Assembly (NCBI GenBank): GCA_021767245.1
Contig: JAASTO010000127.1
Coordinates: forward strand, 1 to 7,545
DNA length: 7,545 nt
Source: Balneolaceae bacterium
Lineage (GTDB): Bacteria; Bacteroidota; Rhodothermia; Balneolales; Balneolaceae
Direction: 5' to 3'
Shown in pieces: positions 1 to 6,694 of the stretch. Under the pieces are notes generated by a model. The model was not told the DNA's origin. It did no database searches and worked only from the letters and a program-made list of their open reading frames with translations. Within the stretch, counting starts at the first letter, position 1, and each line of letters opens with the position of its first letter. The position numbers and the translations under genes are program-made.

Positions 1-1559
1 CAAGTTATGAATTACAACTGCTTTCGGTAGATGGTTTGAGCCGAATTTTTGGGATTATCTTCTCCCTGATCACCATAATTGGAGGTATCTATGCTTTCCA
101 TATCAAAGACCTGGGACAGCAAAGTTCGGCACTTGCCTACGCAGGTGGAGCCCTTGGGGTAACCTTTGCAGGGGATTACTTCACTCTGTTCATATTCTGG
201 GAACTGATGGCCGCGGCATCTTCTTACCTGATCTGGGCAAGGCGTACAAACGAATCGGATAAAGCAGGTATGCGCTACCTGTTGGTTCATATTCTTGGTG
301 GTGGCTTATTGTTTACCGGTATCTTGTTACATCTGAATGCAGGCGGATCTCTCTATATCGAGCAATTGATGCCTGATTTTACCCTTGCCAACATTTTTAT
401 ACTTCTGGGTGTGGCATTGAACACAGCCGTACCGCCTCTGCACGCATGGCTTGCTGATGCCTATCCCAAAGCTACCATAACCGGAGCGGTATTTATGTGT
501 GCCTTGACCACAAAATCTGCTGTTTACGTGATGATCCGCCTATTCCCCGGATGGGAAGTTTTGATCTGGGTAGGAGTTATCATGGCCATATATGGAACCA
601 TTTATGCCCTGCTTGCAAATGATATCCGCGAGATCCTGGCTTACAGTATTATCAGTCAGATCGGTTATATGGTGACTGCTATTGGAATCGGTTCTGAACT
701 TGCCCTTAATGGCGCCACGGCACATGCTTTCAATCACATTATTTATAAATCTCTGTTGTTTATGGCGGCAGGTGCCGTTATTTACTCAACCGGAAAAAGT
801 AAACTGAGCGAATTAGGCGGACTTTCCAAAAAAATGCCTTTGGTTCTTGGATTGTATCTGATTGGCGCCCTATCAATTTCTGGTGCTCCATTTCTGAACG
901 GGTTTATCAGTAAGACAATGATCTCCGGTGCCATGGGAGACGCTCACCTGGAATGGCCTATCTTGTTGCTACTTATTGCAACCATCGGAACATTCATACA
1001 TTCAGGACTTAAACTCCCCTACTTTACATGGTTCAGGGAAAGAACAGAGGATCTGGAACTCAAAGCTATACCTGTGAACATGAAAGTGGCAATGGGTATT
1101 GGAGCTTTTTTCTGTATTCTGTTTGGTGTGGCTCCTCAACTTCTTTACACTCAGCTGCCCTATCCATCAGACTTCCAGCCATTCTCAGTATATAATTTCG
1201 TAGAAATGACACAGATCCTGGTACTGGCTTTTGTTGCTTTCTGGTTCCTTAAAGATCATTTAAACACCTCTTCAACCATCTCTCTGGATACAGACTGGTT
1301 TTATCGCAAACCGGCAACGATCGTAGAAAAGATATTCGTTACATTCCCAAATAACCTGTTTGGCAAAGCTGAGCAGGCAGTCTATGCGATTGCTGGGGTT
1401 GTTTCATCGGTATCCAAGAATCCTCTAAAGATCTTATTGCCATCATTTGTGGCAGAAGGACGTGAGGTCAAGTCGGATGGATTTTCAGCGTCAATTGGAG
1501 CGGCACTGTCCTTTATATTATTCGGGTTTATCGTAGCCCTTTTGGTCATTTTACTTTAG
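1..1559 (+). CDS. mrpD: Monovalent cation/H+ antiporter subunit D-like protein (MrpD/NuoM superfamily), 5' partial
   Basis: Polytopic inner-membrane proton-translocating subunit of the proton-conducting transporter family shared by Mrp-type Na+/H+ antiporters and complex I. The frame is open to the window edge (first whole codon at base 3), giving 518 visible residues. The visible start reads SYELQLLSVDGLSRIFGI, where the VDGLS segment is a normal internal stretch, so the TTG at 36 is not the start and the N-terminus lies outside. Family hallmarks seen: the membrane glutamate in FWELMA (codon 201-203), HAWLADAYP (from 441), the lysine in TTKSAVY (513-515), the AFNHIIYKSLLFM segment with His (from 732) and Lys (747-749), and SGAPFLNGFISK with Lys (912-914). 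The C-terminal part continues for about 200 residues and ends in a last hydrophobic span. No mrpE/F/G-like gene follows, so this is probably the last gene of an antiporter operon lying upstream. NuoM/NuoN-like or another D-type homologue cannot be excluded. Confidence 0.88.
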   Translation, partial: SYELQLLSVDGLSRIFGIIFSLITIIGGIYAFHIKDLGQQSSALAYAGGALGVTFAGDYFTLFIFWELMAAASSYLIWARRTNESDKAGMRYLLVHILGGGLLFTGILLHLNAGGSLYIEQLMPDFTLANIFILLGVALNTAVPPLHAWLADAYPKATITGAVFMCALTTKSAVYVMIRLFPGWEVLIWVGVIMAIYGTIYALLANDIREILAYSIISQIGYMVTAIGIGSELALNGATAHAFNHIIYKSLLFMAAGAVIYSTGKSKLSELGGLSKKMPLVLGLYLIGALSISGAPFLNGFISKTMISGAMGDAHLEWPILLLLIATIGTFIHSGLKLPYFTWFRERTEDLELKAIPVNMKVAMGIGAFFCILFGVAPQLLYTQLPYPSDFQPFSVYNFVEMTQILVLAFVAFWFLKDHLNTSSTISLDTDWFYRKPATIVEKIFVTFPNNLFGKAEQAVYAIAGVVSSVSKNPLKILLPSFVAEGREVKSDGFSASIGAALSFILFGFIVALLVILL

Positions 1560-1582
1560 AACCGATAACACCCATACTCTAA

Positions 1583-1613
1583 TTTCGATAGGTCGATAAA
1601 GCTTTTATCTTCG
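1583..1613 (+). promoter_or_regulatory. Possible Bacteroidota-type promoter for the Omp85-like gene
   Basis: TATCTTCG at 1606-1613 differs at one base from the Bacteroidota -7 consensus TAnnTTTG. A TTTCG at 1583-1587 lies about 18 bases upstream, near where a TTTG/TTG -33 element is expected, but it is a poor match. A start just downstream would leave a leader of about 35 bases before the TTG start codon at 1653. Two copies of TCGATA (1585-1590 and 1593-1598) fall in the spacer. The call rests on the consensus match alone. Confidence 0.35.
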
Positions 1614-1652
1614 GGGCTCCATATCCATCTAAATTCAATTTATAAAGATCGT

Positions 1653-2828
1653 TTGAAACGCTTTAGGTCCTATTTTTTTATTTTTGTGATCATCATCACA
1701 AGTTCACTGCCTGAGACTTTCGCACAACCCATTAGCAATAACGGAAAACGGATCACTGTGACCGATACACTGGACTTTGCCTTTATGCCGGCTTTGGGAT
1801 ACAACAGCGACTATGGCTTGATCGGCGGCGGGATCATGAGCCGGTATCATTACAGAGATGGGGTCCGGCCGTTTTACTCTTATTTTACAATTGATGCATT
1901 AGCTTCCACGAATGGATTATTCTCTGCGTCTATCCTGTACGATAAACCTCAGATCTTTGATCAAAAAAAACGGTTCACCACTGAACTCTTTGTTTCCAAG
2001 TTCCTGAATGATCAATTTTATGGAGTTGGCACGTACGATGATCTGAATCCTTCTATTTCTGAAGATCAGGAATTCTACTATTACGAATCTTTTTCGTTTG
2101 GCATAGAATCGATCCTTCGCCATTCATTGAATCAATCCTCATCAGGATATTCATCTGATGTTTATTTCCTGACCGAATTTGATTATCACAACCCGGTGGA
2201 TATCGGTCAAAACTCATATTTATATCAGAGTGGTCCTTTGGGCGTAGAAAAGTCAGGGACTGTTTCTCTTGGAACCGGATATATTTTTGACAGTCGTGAT
2301 AACGAATTCGATCCACGATATGGCATCTATGGCAAGGCAGGGTTTCAGCTGATCAAAGATTACACCCGGACAACCGATATCTTTCCTTTTGTTGAAAGTG
2401 AGATCAGAACGTATTTCACCTTTCATCTTATCCGGGATATCACTTTTGCCAATCGCCTCTCATATCAGCACATTGACGGAGAGGCACCATTCAGAAAACT
2501 TCCGGTCATTGGTGGCGAAGAAACCATGAGAGGCTACCCTGAAAATCGGTTCATGGATGATAATGCCCTTCTACTGAATACCGAACTGAGAACCTGGCTA
2601 TTCGAATTCCCTGCTTATGAAGTCAAATTTGGTGGTACTCTTTTCTTTGATGCGGGACGAACCTATGCAAATGGGACCTCATTAAAGGACGTGTTTGACG
2701 ATCTCAAATACACTTATGGTTTGGGAGGCACCAGTTCTTTCTTCAACGAGAATTTTATATTTCGTGCTGACCTCGGTTTTTCTGACGATGGCTATGGACT
2801 ATACTTTACCGCCGGTTATCTTTTTTGA
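1653..2828 (+). CDS. POTRA-less Omp85 (BamA/TamA-like) outer-membrane beta-barrel protein
   Basis: A 391-residue secreted outer-membrane barrel of the bacterial surface antigen (Omp85/D15) superfamily. The start is TTG at 1653: the frame runs back to a stop at 1566-1568 with no ATG or GTG, and the TTG gives a clean signal peptide (Lys/Arg at residues 2-5, hydrophobic core to about 19, likely cleavage after ETFA at 24). The mature protein begins almost at once with barrel-like alternating aromatic strands, leaving no room for POTRA domains. Diagnostic features are DSRDNEFDPR at 213-222, the GGEETMRGYPENRF block (287-300) carrying the RGY motif of the conserved Omp85 loop, and a terminal phenylalanine (F391) of the barrel insertion signal. 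BamA and TamA are much longer and carry periplasmic POTRA repeats, so this is the short single-barrel class, whose substrate is unknown. It is convergent with the lipoprotein gene, 16 bases away. Confidence 0.85.
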   Translation: MKRFRSYFFIFVIIITSSLPETFAQPISNNGKRITVTDTLDFAFMPALGYNSDYGLIGGGIMSRYHYRDGVRPFYSYFTIDALASTNGLFSASILYDKPQIFDQKKRFTTELFVSKFLNDQFYGVGTYDDLNPSISEDQEFYYYESFSFGIESILRHSLNQSSSGYSSDVYFLTEFDYHNPVDIGQNSYLYQSGPLGVEKSGTVSLGTGYIFDSRDNEFDPRYGIYGKAGFQLIKDYTRTTDIFPFVESEIRTYFTFHLIRDITFANRLSYQHIDGEAPFRKLPVIGGEETMRGYPENRFMDDNALLLNTELRTWLFEFPAYEVKFGGTLFFDAGRTYANGTSLKDVFDDLKYTYGLGGTSSFFNENFIFRADLGFSDDGYGLYFTAGYLF

Positions 2829-2844
2829 TCAGAGCTGATGTTTA

Positions 2845-4011
2845 TCAGTAGGTAGAACTCAATAATTCCCGGTTTCGGTACATGATATCCTTTGCACGTT
2901 CTTTGAGTAAAGTAGCTGCATCCATCAGCATGAATTCATCGTTTGGAAATGGAACGGTCCCTCTTTCAATAATCTCCCTGGAGTCATCACTTAAAGCGCG
3001 CTCATCTCCGGTAAATGCACCTGAAACATGATCAAACACAGCGGTGACGCCAATATTTTCAGATTTCACTAATTGGTCTGTACGCAGGTCAATATAGTCA
3101 AGACTTCCGCCGATGGTAGCTTCCTTGAACTGTCTCTGAGTTTGAACCTCTGCTGATACCGTGATCATATTCGGAACTTTGATATCATTGCCCAAAGAAT
3201 CTTTCATGACGTTTCCTTTTTGATCCAAAACGTATTTGGTACCATCCTGAATCTCAATAGATTCTGTGTATTTTTCACGCTCAAGTCCTTCAGGGCTCAT
3301 GGAAATACGATTGATGTTGAGCGCAACAAAATAGTCGTATTGTATATCCTCATTTTCATAGACGCTGTACTGAATCCAACGGTTATTCAGGTCGTCCAGG
3401 CTGATCTTAAGTAATTCAGCCTCAAACCGTTCGGGCAGCATGATCTCAGAATTATTTTCAACAACAAACAAGACCTGATTGGTACCCAGGTAGGCGGCTT
3501 CCCGTTGCAGTTCATTCACATCCTTGTAGTTTGGATACAGGTCCTGAACATTGCCAAATTCATAATACGCCCGCCGCGCATTTTCCCTTCCCCCCATGTC
3601 CAGAAATTCAAGCCCTTGCTGGTAGGACGTTTCAGCAGCCTGTTCCTTTGAGGAGATTAATTCATCATCGTAATCAATGATTCGGAATTCATTCAAAAGC
3701 CTGGAAGGCAACGTTTTGATCTTGTCTTGCCTGCGATCAAGCCGCCCGTAAAGCTCATATATCCGTACATAATTTTCACTTCTGCCTTCTTTTTCAAGAA
3801 AGGTGATCTGATCCATGTCAAATGTATTAGCCTTGGTATAAGCCTCTTTCAACACATATAACTCTTTATCATTACCGGGATCTTTCCTGAGTTTTTTAAC
3901 AGCTTTCTCAACGGCGCGGTCGTACTCACCTTTCTGCAAAAGCTTTTCAGAGGAATTACACCCGGTAAACAGGATCACTGAAAATAGAACTACAAATAGT
4001 CGTTTAAGCAT
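2845..4011 (-). CDS. Uncharacterised lipoprotein with N-terminal TPR-like helical repeats
   Basis: A 388-residue predicted lipoprotein; I do not recognise a named family. The N-terminus is a type II signal peptide: Lys/Arg at 3-4, a hydrophobic core, and lipobox LFTGC with the acylated cysteine at 18. Residues about 22-60 (KLLQKGEYDRAVEKAVKKL) and about 121-172 (YQQGLEFLDMGGRENARRAY) look like TPR-type helical hairpins. From about 178 to 335 the sequence becomes strand-like (LFVVENNSEIMLP, DYFVALNINRISMSPEG, MITVSAEVQ), followed by a helical C-terminus rich in Arg and Glu. This suggests an N-terminal protein-binding scaffold and a beta-rich periplasmic or surface domain. The ATG at 4011 has a good Shine-Dalgarno sequence, which supports the start. 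It lies 82 bases downstream of uppP with no terminator visible between, so co-transcription is possible. The function is unknown, and an envelope-assembly or scaffold role is inference only. Confidence 0.85.
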   Translation of the reverse strand: MLKRLFVVLFSVILFTGCNSSEKLLQKGEYDRAVEKAVKKLRKDPGNDKELYVLKEAYTKANTFDMDQITFLEKEGRSENYVRIYELYGRLDRRQDKIKTLPSRLLNEFRIIDYDDELISSKEQAAETSYQQGLEFLDMGGRENARRAYYEFGNVQDLYPNYKDVNELQREAAYLGTNQVLFVVENNSEIMLPERFEAELLKISLDDLNNRWIQYSVYENEDIQYDYFVALNINRISMSPEGLEREKYTESIEIQDGTKYVLDQKGNVMKDSLGNDIKVPNMITVSAEVQTQRQFKEATIGGSLDYIDLRTDQLVKSENIGVTAVFDHVSGAFTGDERALSDDSREIIERGTVPFPNDEFMLMDAATLLKERAKDIMYRNRELLSSTY

Positions 4012-4014
4012 AGG

Positions 4015-4021
4015 TCACCTC
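4015..4021 (-). promoter_or_regulatory. Shine-Dalgarno sequence of the lipoprotein gene
   Basis: On the - strand GAGGTGA ends three bases before the ATG at 4011, with GAGG six bases from it. It is the clearest ribosome binding site in the window, where most other starts have weak or no complementarity to the 16S rRNA tail, and it supports the chosen start. Confidence 0.6.
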
Positions 4022-4093
4022 ACAATTGATATTGAAAGAAGAAACGAAGTCCTGACTAATTCTACTAATTTGAATTGAATAATTCCTAATGGA

Positions 4094-4900
4094 TCATACA
4101 AAGAAATACACCAAACCTACTGCGCCGACGATCCAGCAGTAATAGGCAAAATAATGGAAACCGCGTCTTTTGAGTATGATGATTAGATACTTGAGAGCGT
4201 AATAACCTGAAATAAAGGCTGCAAAAAAACCAATCACCAGATTTATCAGGGCTGCATCAGTGATACCCAACTCAATAAGTTCTTTCACTTCAAGCAGCAT
4301 GGCACCGGCAATAACAGGAATCAGCATCAGGAATGAAAAATTAGCAGCAGCTTCCCGTGTCACCCCAAGCCATAAAGCTGTGGAAATGGTGGAACCTGAA
4401 CGACTTATACCCGGTATCATGGCAAAGGACTGGGCGATACCGATCATGAAACTTTTGCCTAATGAAACTTCATTTGGAGTGTCTTTCACAAATTTTGTTG
4501 AAAAGAGCATCAATCCGGTCACAATCAACATGCCCGAAACGATAAGAGGAGAAGAGAATATGGATTCAACCTGGTCTTTCAATGTAAATCCAACGATCAT
4601 AGCGGGGATCATACTTATCAAAATAAAACCAATCAGCTTTACATTGGGGTCTTCTTTCTTTTCTGCTGGAGCTCTCAAGAAGCTTAAGCCTGAAATAATC
4701 AGTTCCCAGATGATCTTACGATAATAAACAAGGATACTGCACAAGGTTCCAAAGTGTACCACTACTTCAAAAGTGATTCCTGTTTCAACCTCTACCCCGA
4801 GAATTTGTTTACCTAAAACCAGATGTCCCGAACTGCTGATAGGTAAAAATTCAGTTAATCCTTGAATGATACCTAATAAAAAAGATTGTAAAATGTCCAT
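4094..4900 (-). CDS. uppP: Undecaprenyl-diphosphatase UppP (BacA family)
   Basis: A 268-residue polytopic inner-membrane enzyme that removes phosphate from undecaprenyl pyrophosphate. This recycles the C55 lipid carrier for peptidoglycan and surface-glycan synthesis, and extra dosage gives bacitracin resistance in other bacteria. Length and topology fit the family. Motif 1 is the (E/Q)xxxE signature QGLTE at 13-17 followed by FLPISSSGH (18-26). Motif 2 is PGISRSGSTIS at 163-173 with the catalytic arginine R167. The first acidic position is glutamine (Q13), as in many UppP proteins, so this is not a defect. The start is ATG at 4900, giving MDILQSFLLGIIQG, the usual UppP N-terminus. It is divergent from the MoxR gene across 77 bases, and the MoxR promoter candidate overlaps its first codons. 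No clear promoter of its own could be placed in the short divergent region. Confidence 0.96.
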   Translation of the reverse strand: MDILQSFLLGIIQGLTEFLPISSSGHLVLGKQILGVEVETGITFEVVVHFGTLCSILVYYRKIIWELIISGLSFLRAPAEKKEDPNVKLIGFILISMIPAMIVGFTLKDQVESIFSSPLIVSGMLIVTGLMLFSTKFVKDTPNEVSLGKSFMIGIAQSFAMIPGISRSGSTISTALWLGVTREAAANFSFLMLIPVIAGAMLLEVKELIELGITDAALINLVIGFFAAFISGYYALKYLIIILKRRGFHYFAYYCWIVGAVGLVYFFV

Positions 4901-4912
4901 TTATTATATTTG
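4886..4912 (+). promoter_or_regulatory. Bacteroidota-type promoter for the MoxR gene
   Basis: TATATTTG at 4905-4912 is an exact match to the Bacteroidota -7 consensus TAnnTTTG. A TTG at 4886-4888, 16 bases upstream, can serve as the -33 element, although 16 is slightly shorter than the usual spacing. It points toward the MoxR start at 4978 and would give a leader of about 60 bases. The -33 element lies inside the first codons of the divergent uppP, so the two genes may interfere with each other's initiation. Confidence 0.55.
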
Positions 4913-4977
4913 TTCACTTTTTTAAGGCGAGAAAATAATCATATCATCAGCTAATACTAAATAAAGAATTATTAAAT

Positions 4978-5979
4978 ATGAGTGAATACGCAGTTGACAT
5001 GGAAGCCCTGACCCAAAAGATCGAGAAGGACAGCGCTTTCATTGAGGTTATCAGAAAGGAACTTGATAAGGTTATTATTGGTCAAAAATATATGATAGAC
5101 CGATTGTTGGTGGGGTTACTCACCAATGGACACGTTCTGCTTGAAGGGGTTCCCGGTCTGGCCAAGACACTGACCGTATCGAGCTTAGCTACTGTGTTAG
5201 CTACCTCATTTCAGCGTATTCAGTTTACCCCTGATCTCCTTCCTGCCGACCTGATCGGAACGCTCATTTATAATCAGAAAGAAGGCGATTTCTTTGTTAA
5301 AAAGGGCCCTATTTTTGCCAACATCATTCTGGCGGATGAGATCAACCGTTCTCCGGCCAAGGTTCAAAGTGCCCTGCTTGAGGCCATGCAGGAGAAACAG
5401 GTAACCATTGGTGAAAGCACCTTTAAACTTGAAGAACCATTTTTAGTACTCGCTACCCAAAACCCGGTTGAGCAGGAAGGTACCTATCCGCTTCCTGAGG
5501 CTCAGGTTGACCGCTTCATGCTGAAGCTGAAGATCGATTATCCGACTGAAAAAGAGGAAATGCAGATCATGCGCATGCAGGCTAAAACGGGTGAGAAAGA
5601 AACACTGAACAAAGTGGTAGATCCCCAAAAGATCCTTGATGCCCGTAAGACGATCAACGAGATCTACATGGATGAAAAGGTAGAGCAATACATTATCGAT
5701 CTTGTTTTTGCCACGCGAAAACCAAAGAATTATAATCTGGATGATCTTGAGGATCTGATCAGTTTCGGAGCTTCGCCAAGGGCCACCATCAACCTGAACC
5801 TTGCGGCGCGTGCACAGGCGTTTATGGAGCACAGAGCCTATGTTACACCCGAAGATGTGCGTACCATTGCCATGGATGTTCTGAGACACCGCATCATTCC
5901 AACCTTTGAGGCTGAAGCCGAGGATATTGGCCCCGAAGATATCGTTACCAAGATCATGAATAATGTACAGGTACCTTAG
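4978..5979 (+). CDS. MoxR-family AAA+ ATPase
   Basis: A 333-residue cytoplasmic AAA+ ATPase of the MoxR group (AAA_3 core plus C-terminal AAA lid). These proteins act as chaperone-like ATPases, usually with von Willebrand factor A or DUF58 partners, in assembly or activation of protein complexes and in envelope stress. Motifs in order: Walker A GVPGLAKT (57-64), the family block FTPDLLPADLIGT (83-95), Walker B IILADE (116-121) followed by INRSPAKVQSALLEAMQE, sensor 1 ATQNP (159-163), PLPEAQVDRF (171-180) with the likely arginine finger R179, and sensor 2 GASPRA (265-270) with R268. All catalytic elements are intact. The length is normal. ATG at 4978 fits; a second ATG at 4999 is possible but would remove only seven residues. 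Unusually, no DUF58 or VWA gene follows: the gene is monocistronic and ends at a terminator. Confidence 0.95.
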   Translation: MSEYAVDMEALTQKIEKDSAFIEVIRKELDKVIIGQKYMIDRLLVGLLTNGHVLLEGVPGLAKTLTVSSLATVLATSFQRIQFTPDLLPADLIGTLIYNQKEGDFFVKKGPIFANIILADEINRSPAKVQSALLEAMQEKQVTIGESTFKLEEPFLVLATQNPVEQEGTYPLPEAQVDRFMLKLKIDYPTEKEEMQIMRMQAKTGEKETLNKVVDPQKILDARKTINEIYMDEKVEQYIIDLVFATRKPKNYNLDDLEDLISFGASPRATINLNLAARAQAFMEHRAYVTPEDVRTIAMDVLRHRIIPTFEAEAEDIGPEDIVTKIMNNVQVP

Positions 5980-6021
5980 TAGTAAACTTTTCTGAATTAA
6001 ACCTTTTTTGAAAGCCACAAT

Positions 6022-6069
6022 AAAAAAGCCTCATATCCCTATTCCGGGTAATGAGGCTTTTTCTTTTTA
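6022..6069. terminator. Bidirectional rho-independent terminator between MoxR and the microprotein gene
   Basis: AAAAAGCCTCAT (6023-6034) pairs over 12 bases with ATGAGGCTTTTT (6051-6062). Inside it, CCC/GGG can extend the stem beyond a 2x2 mismatch. On the + strand it is followed by a T-rich run to 6069, ending the MoxR transcript. On the - strand the A-tract at 6022-6027 becomes a U-run, ending the leftward transcript from the microprotein gene. Confidence 0.85.
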
Positions 6070-6074
6070 TGTGA

Positions 6075-6091
6075 CCTGATCATCGATCAGG
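6075..6091. repeat. Perfect inverted repeat across the microprotein stop codon
   Basis: CCTGATC (6075-6081) and GATCAGG (6085-6091) are perfect 7-base arms around the three-base loop ATC. The stop codon of the 37-residue gene (6087-6089) lies in one arm. No T-run follows directly on either strand, so it is not itself a typical terminator. It could stabilise the 3' end of the leftward transcript or assist the terminator next to it. Confidence 0.5.
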
Positions 6092-6200
6092 CTTTGTCCT
6101 CTTCTTTCGATTTGCTCTTTATCTGATCATAACCAATGGGTATGGCGAAACATAAGATCGCCAACGCTGCAATTATGAGTGTTGCTGCATCAAATTCCAT
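6087..6200 (-). CDS. 37-residue single-span membrane microprotein
   Basis: A short frame from ATG at 6200 to TGA at 6087-6089 encodes a 37-residue peptide. It begins MEFDAATLIIAALAILCFAI, continues through PIGYDQ, and ends in the strongly charged KSKSKEEDKA. The layout is a short acidic N-terminus, one hydrophobic span (about residues 7-22) and a basic/acidic soluble tail, which is what a small inner-membrane protein looks like. A charged end directly after the span is unlikely in random sequence. It is followed by the bidirectional terminator on the - strand, which supports real transcription in that direction. No obvious Shine-Dalgarno sequence or -7 box was found upstream. I do not recognise a family. 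It could associate with a larger membrane complex, but nothing here says which. Confidence 0.6.
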   Translation of the reverse strand: MEFDAATLIIAALAILCFAIPIGYDQIKSKSKEEDKA

Positions 6201-6292
6201 ATGAGTAAATATTTAAAATTCTAAGATGCACCATTCCCTTCTATTCAATTAATGTGGAATGATGATTTGTGCCGATGAGATCTTAGTTTTAC

Positions 6293-6661
6293 TCAGGTAT
6301 GAACGTGATGTGGGAAGATCAGTTTCCTCAGGCTCAGTCCGGGTTCGATCAGGAAACAGTTTGCTCTGTAGAATTCCTGCCGGCACCTGTTATTTCCTCT
6401 CGATTCTACACCTTTTGGTGAAGGTTTATCATGGTTCGTTTCGGCTGAAGACAAGTGGTTGTTCTCAACATCAATGAACTCAGGCGAAATTGGCAACTGA
6501 AAGGAGAAAAATAATGCTGATTGTGGGGGCAGCGACTCATCATGGATCTGATGACCGGATGCCTGTATCTGAGAAGGGATCTGCTGAACCGGTTGCCCAA
6601 AAGCAGCAGAGCCTGCAAACAGGACTAAAAGCAGAGTACTGTATGATCGCAACTTACACAT
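6293..6661 (-). CDS. Putative small secreted protein of unknown function (122 residues)
   Basis: From ATG at 6661 the frame gives a convincing signal peptide: MCKLRSYSTLLLVLFAGSAA, with likely cleavage just before or at the FGQPVQQ junction (about residue 22). The mature part is about 100 residues: Gln-rich at first (QQIPSQIQASGHQIH), with Ser, Pro and Asn in the middle, two cysteines (93 and 102) close enough for a disulfide, and the His-containing end FPHHVHT. The frame extends upstream to an ATG at 6718, but that part lies in the rpsA terminator hairpin, so 6661 is preferred; a GGGG precedes it at ribosome-binding distance. It is downstream of rpsA in the same direction but beyond a terminator, so it probably has its own promoter, which I could not place. 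No family is recognised. A chance frame is possible, as + strand frames of up to 72 codons also exist here, but they lack a signal peptide. Confidence 0.55.
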   Translation of the reverse strand: MCKLRSYSTLLLVLFAGSAAFGQPVQQIPSQIQASGHQIHDESLPPQSALFFSFQLPISPEFIDVENNHLSSAETNHDKPSPKGVESRGNNRCRQEFYRANCFLIEPGLSLRKLIFPHHVHT

Positions 6662-6694
6662 GCCCCAAATTACGGTATTGGAAACTGTAAAGCA

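Noticed and set aside
36..38. TTG as start of the antiporter subunit gene
   Set aside because: The frame is open upstream to the window edge and those residues (LLSVDGLS) fit the family, so the gene is truncated by the window.
2826..2847. Possible hairpin ATCAG-AG-CTGAT between the convergent genes
   Set aside because: The loop is only two bases and the stem five, with no adequate T-run after it, so it is not a credible terminator.
4260..4724. 154-codon open frame on the + strand, antisense to uppP
   Set aside because: uppP on the other strand has complete catalytic motifs, and the antisense translation has no recognisable features.
5443..6018. 191-codon open frame on the - strand, antisense to the MoxR gene
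   Set aside because: It lies over a fully convincing AAA+ ATPase and runs into the terminator. The translation shows no domain or signal and is a shadow of the coding frame.
6232..6261. CATTCC/GGAATG inverted repeat in the 6201-6292 gap
   Set aside because: Six-base arms with an 18-base loop and no T-run; too weak to call a terminator or operator.
6259..6690. Two + strand open frames (72 and 66 codons)
   Set aside because: They overlap the - strand secreted-protein gene and have no signal, domain or coding-like composition.
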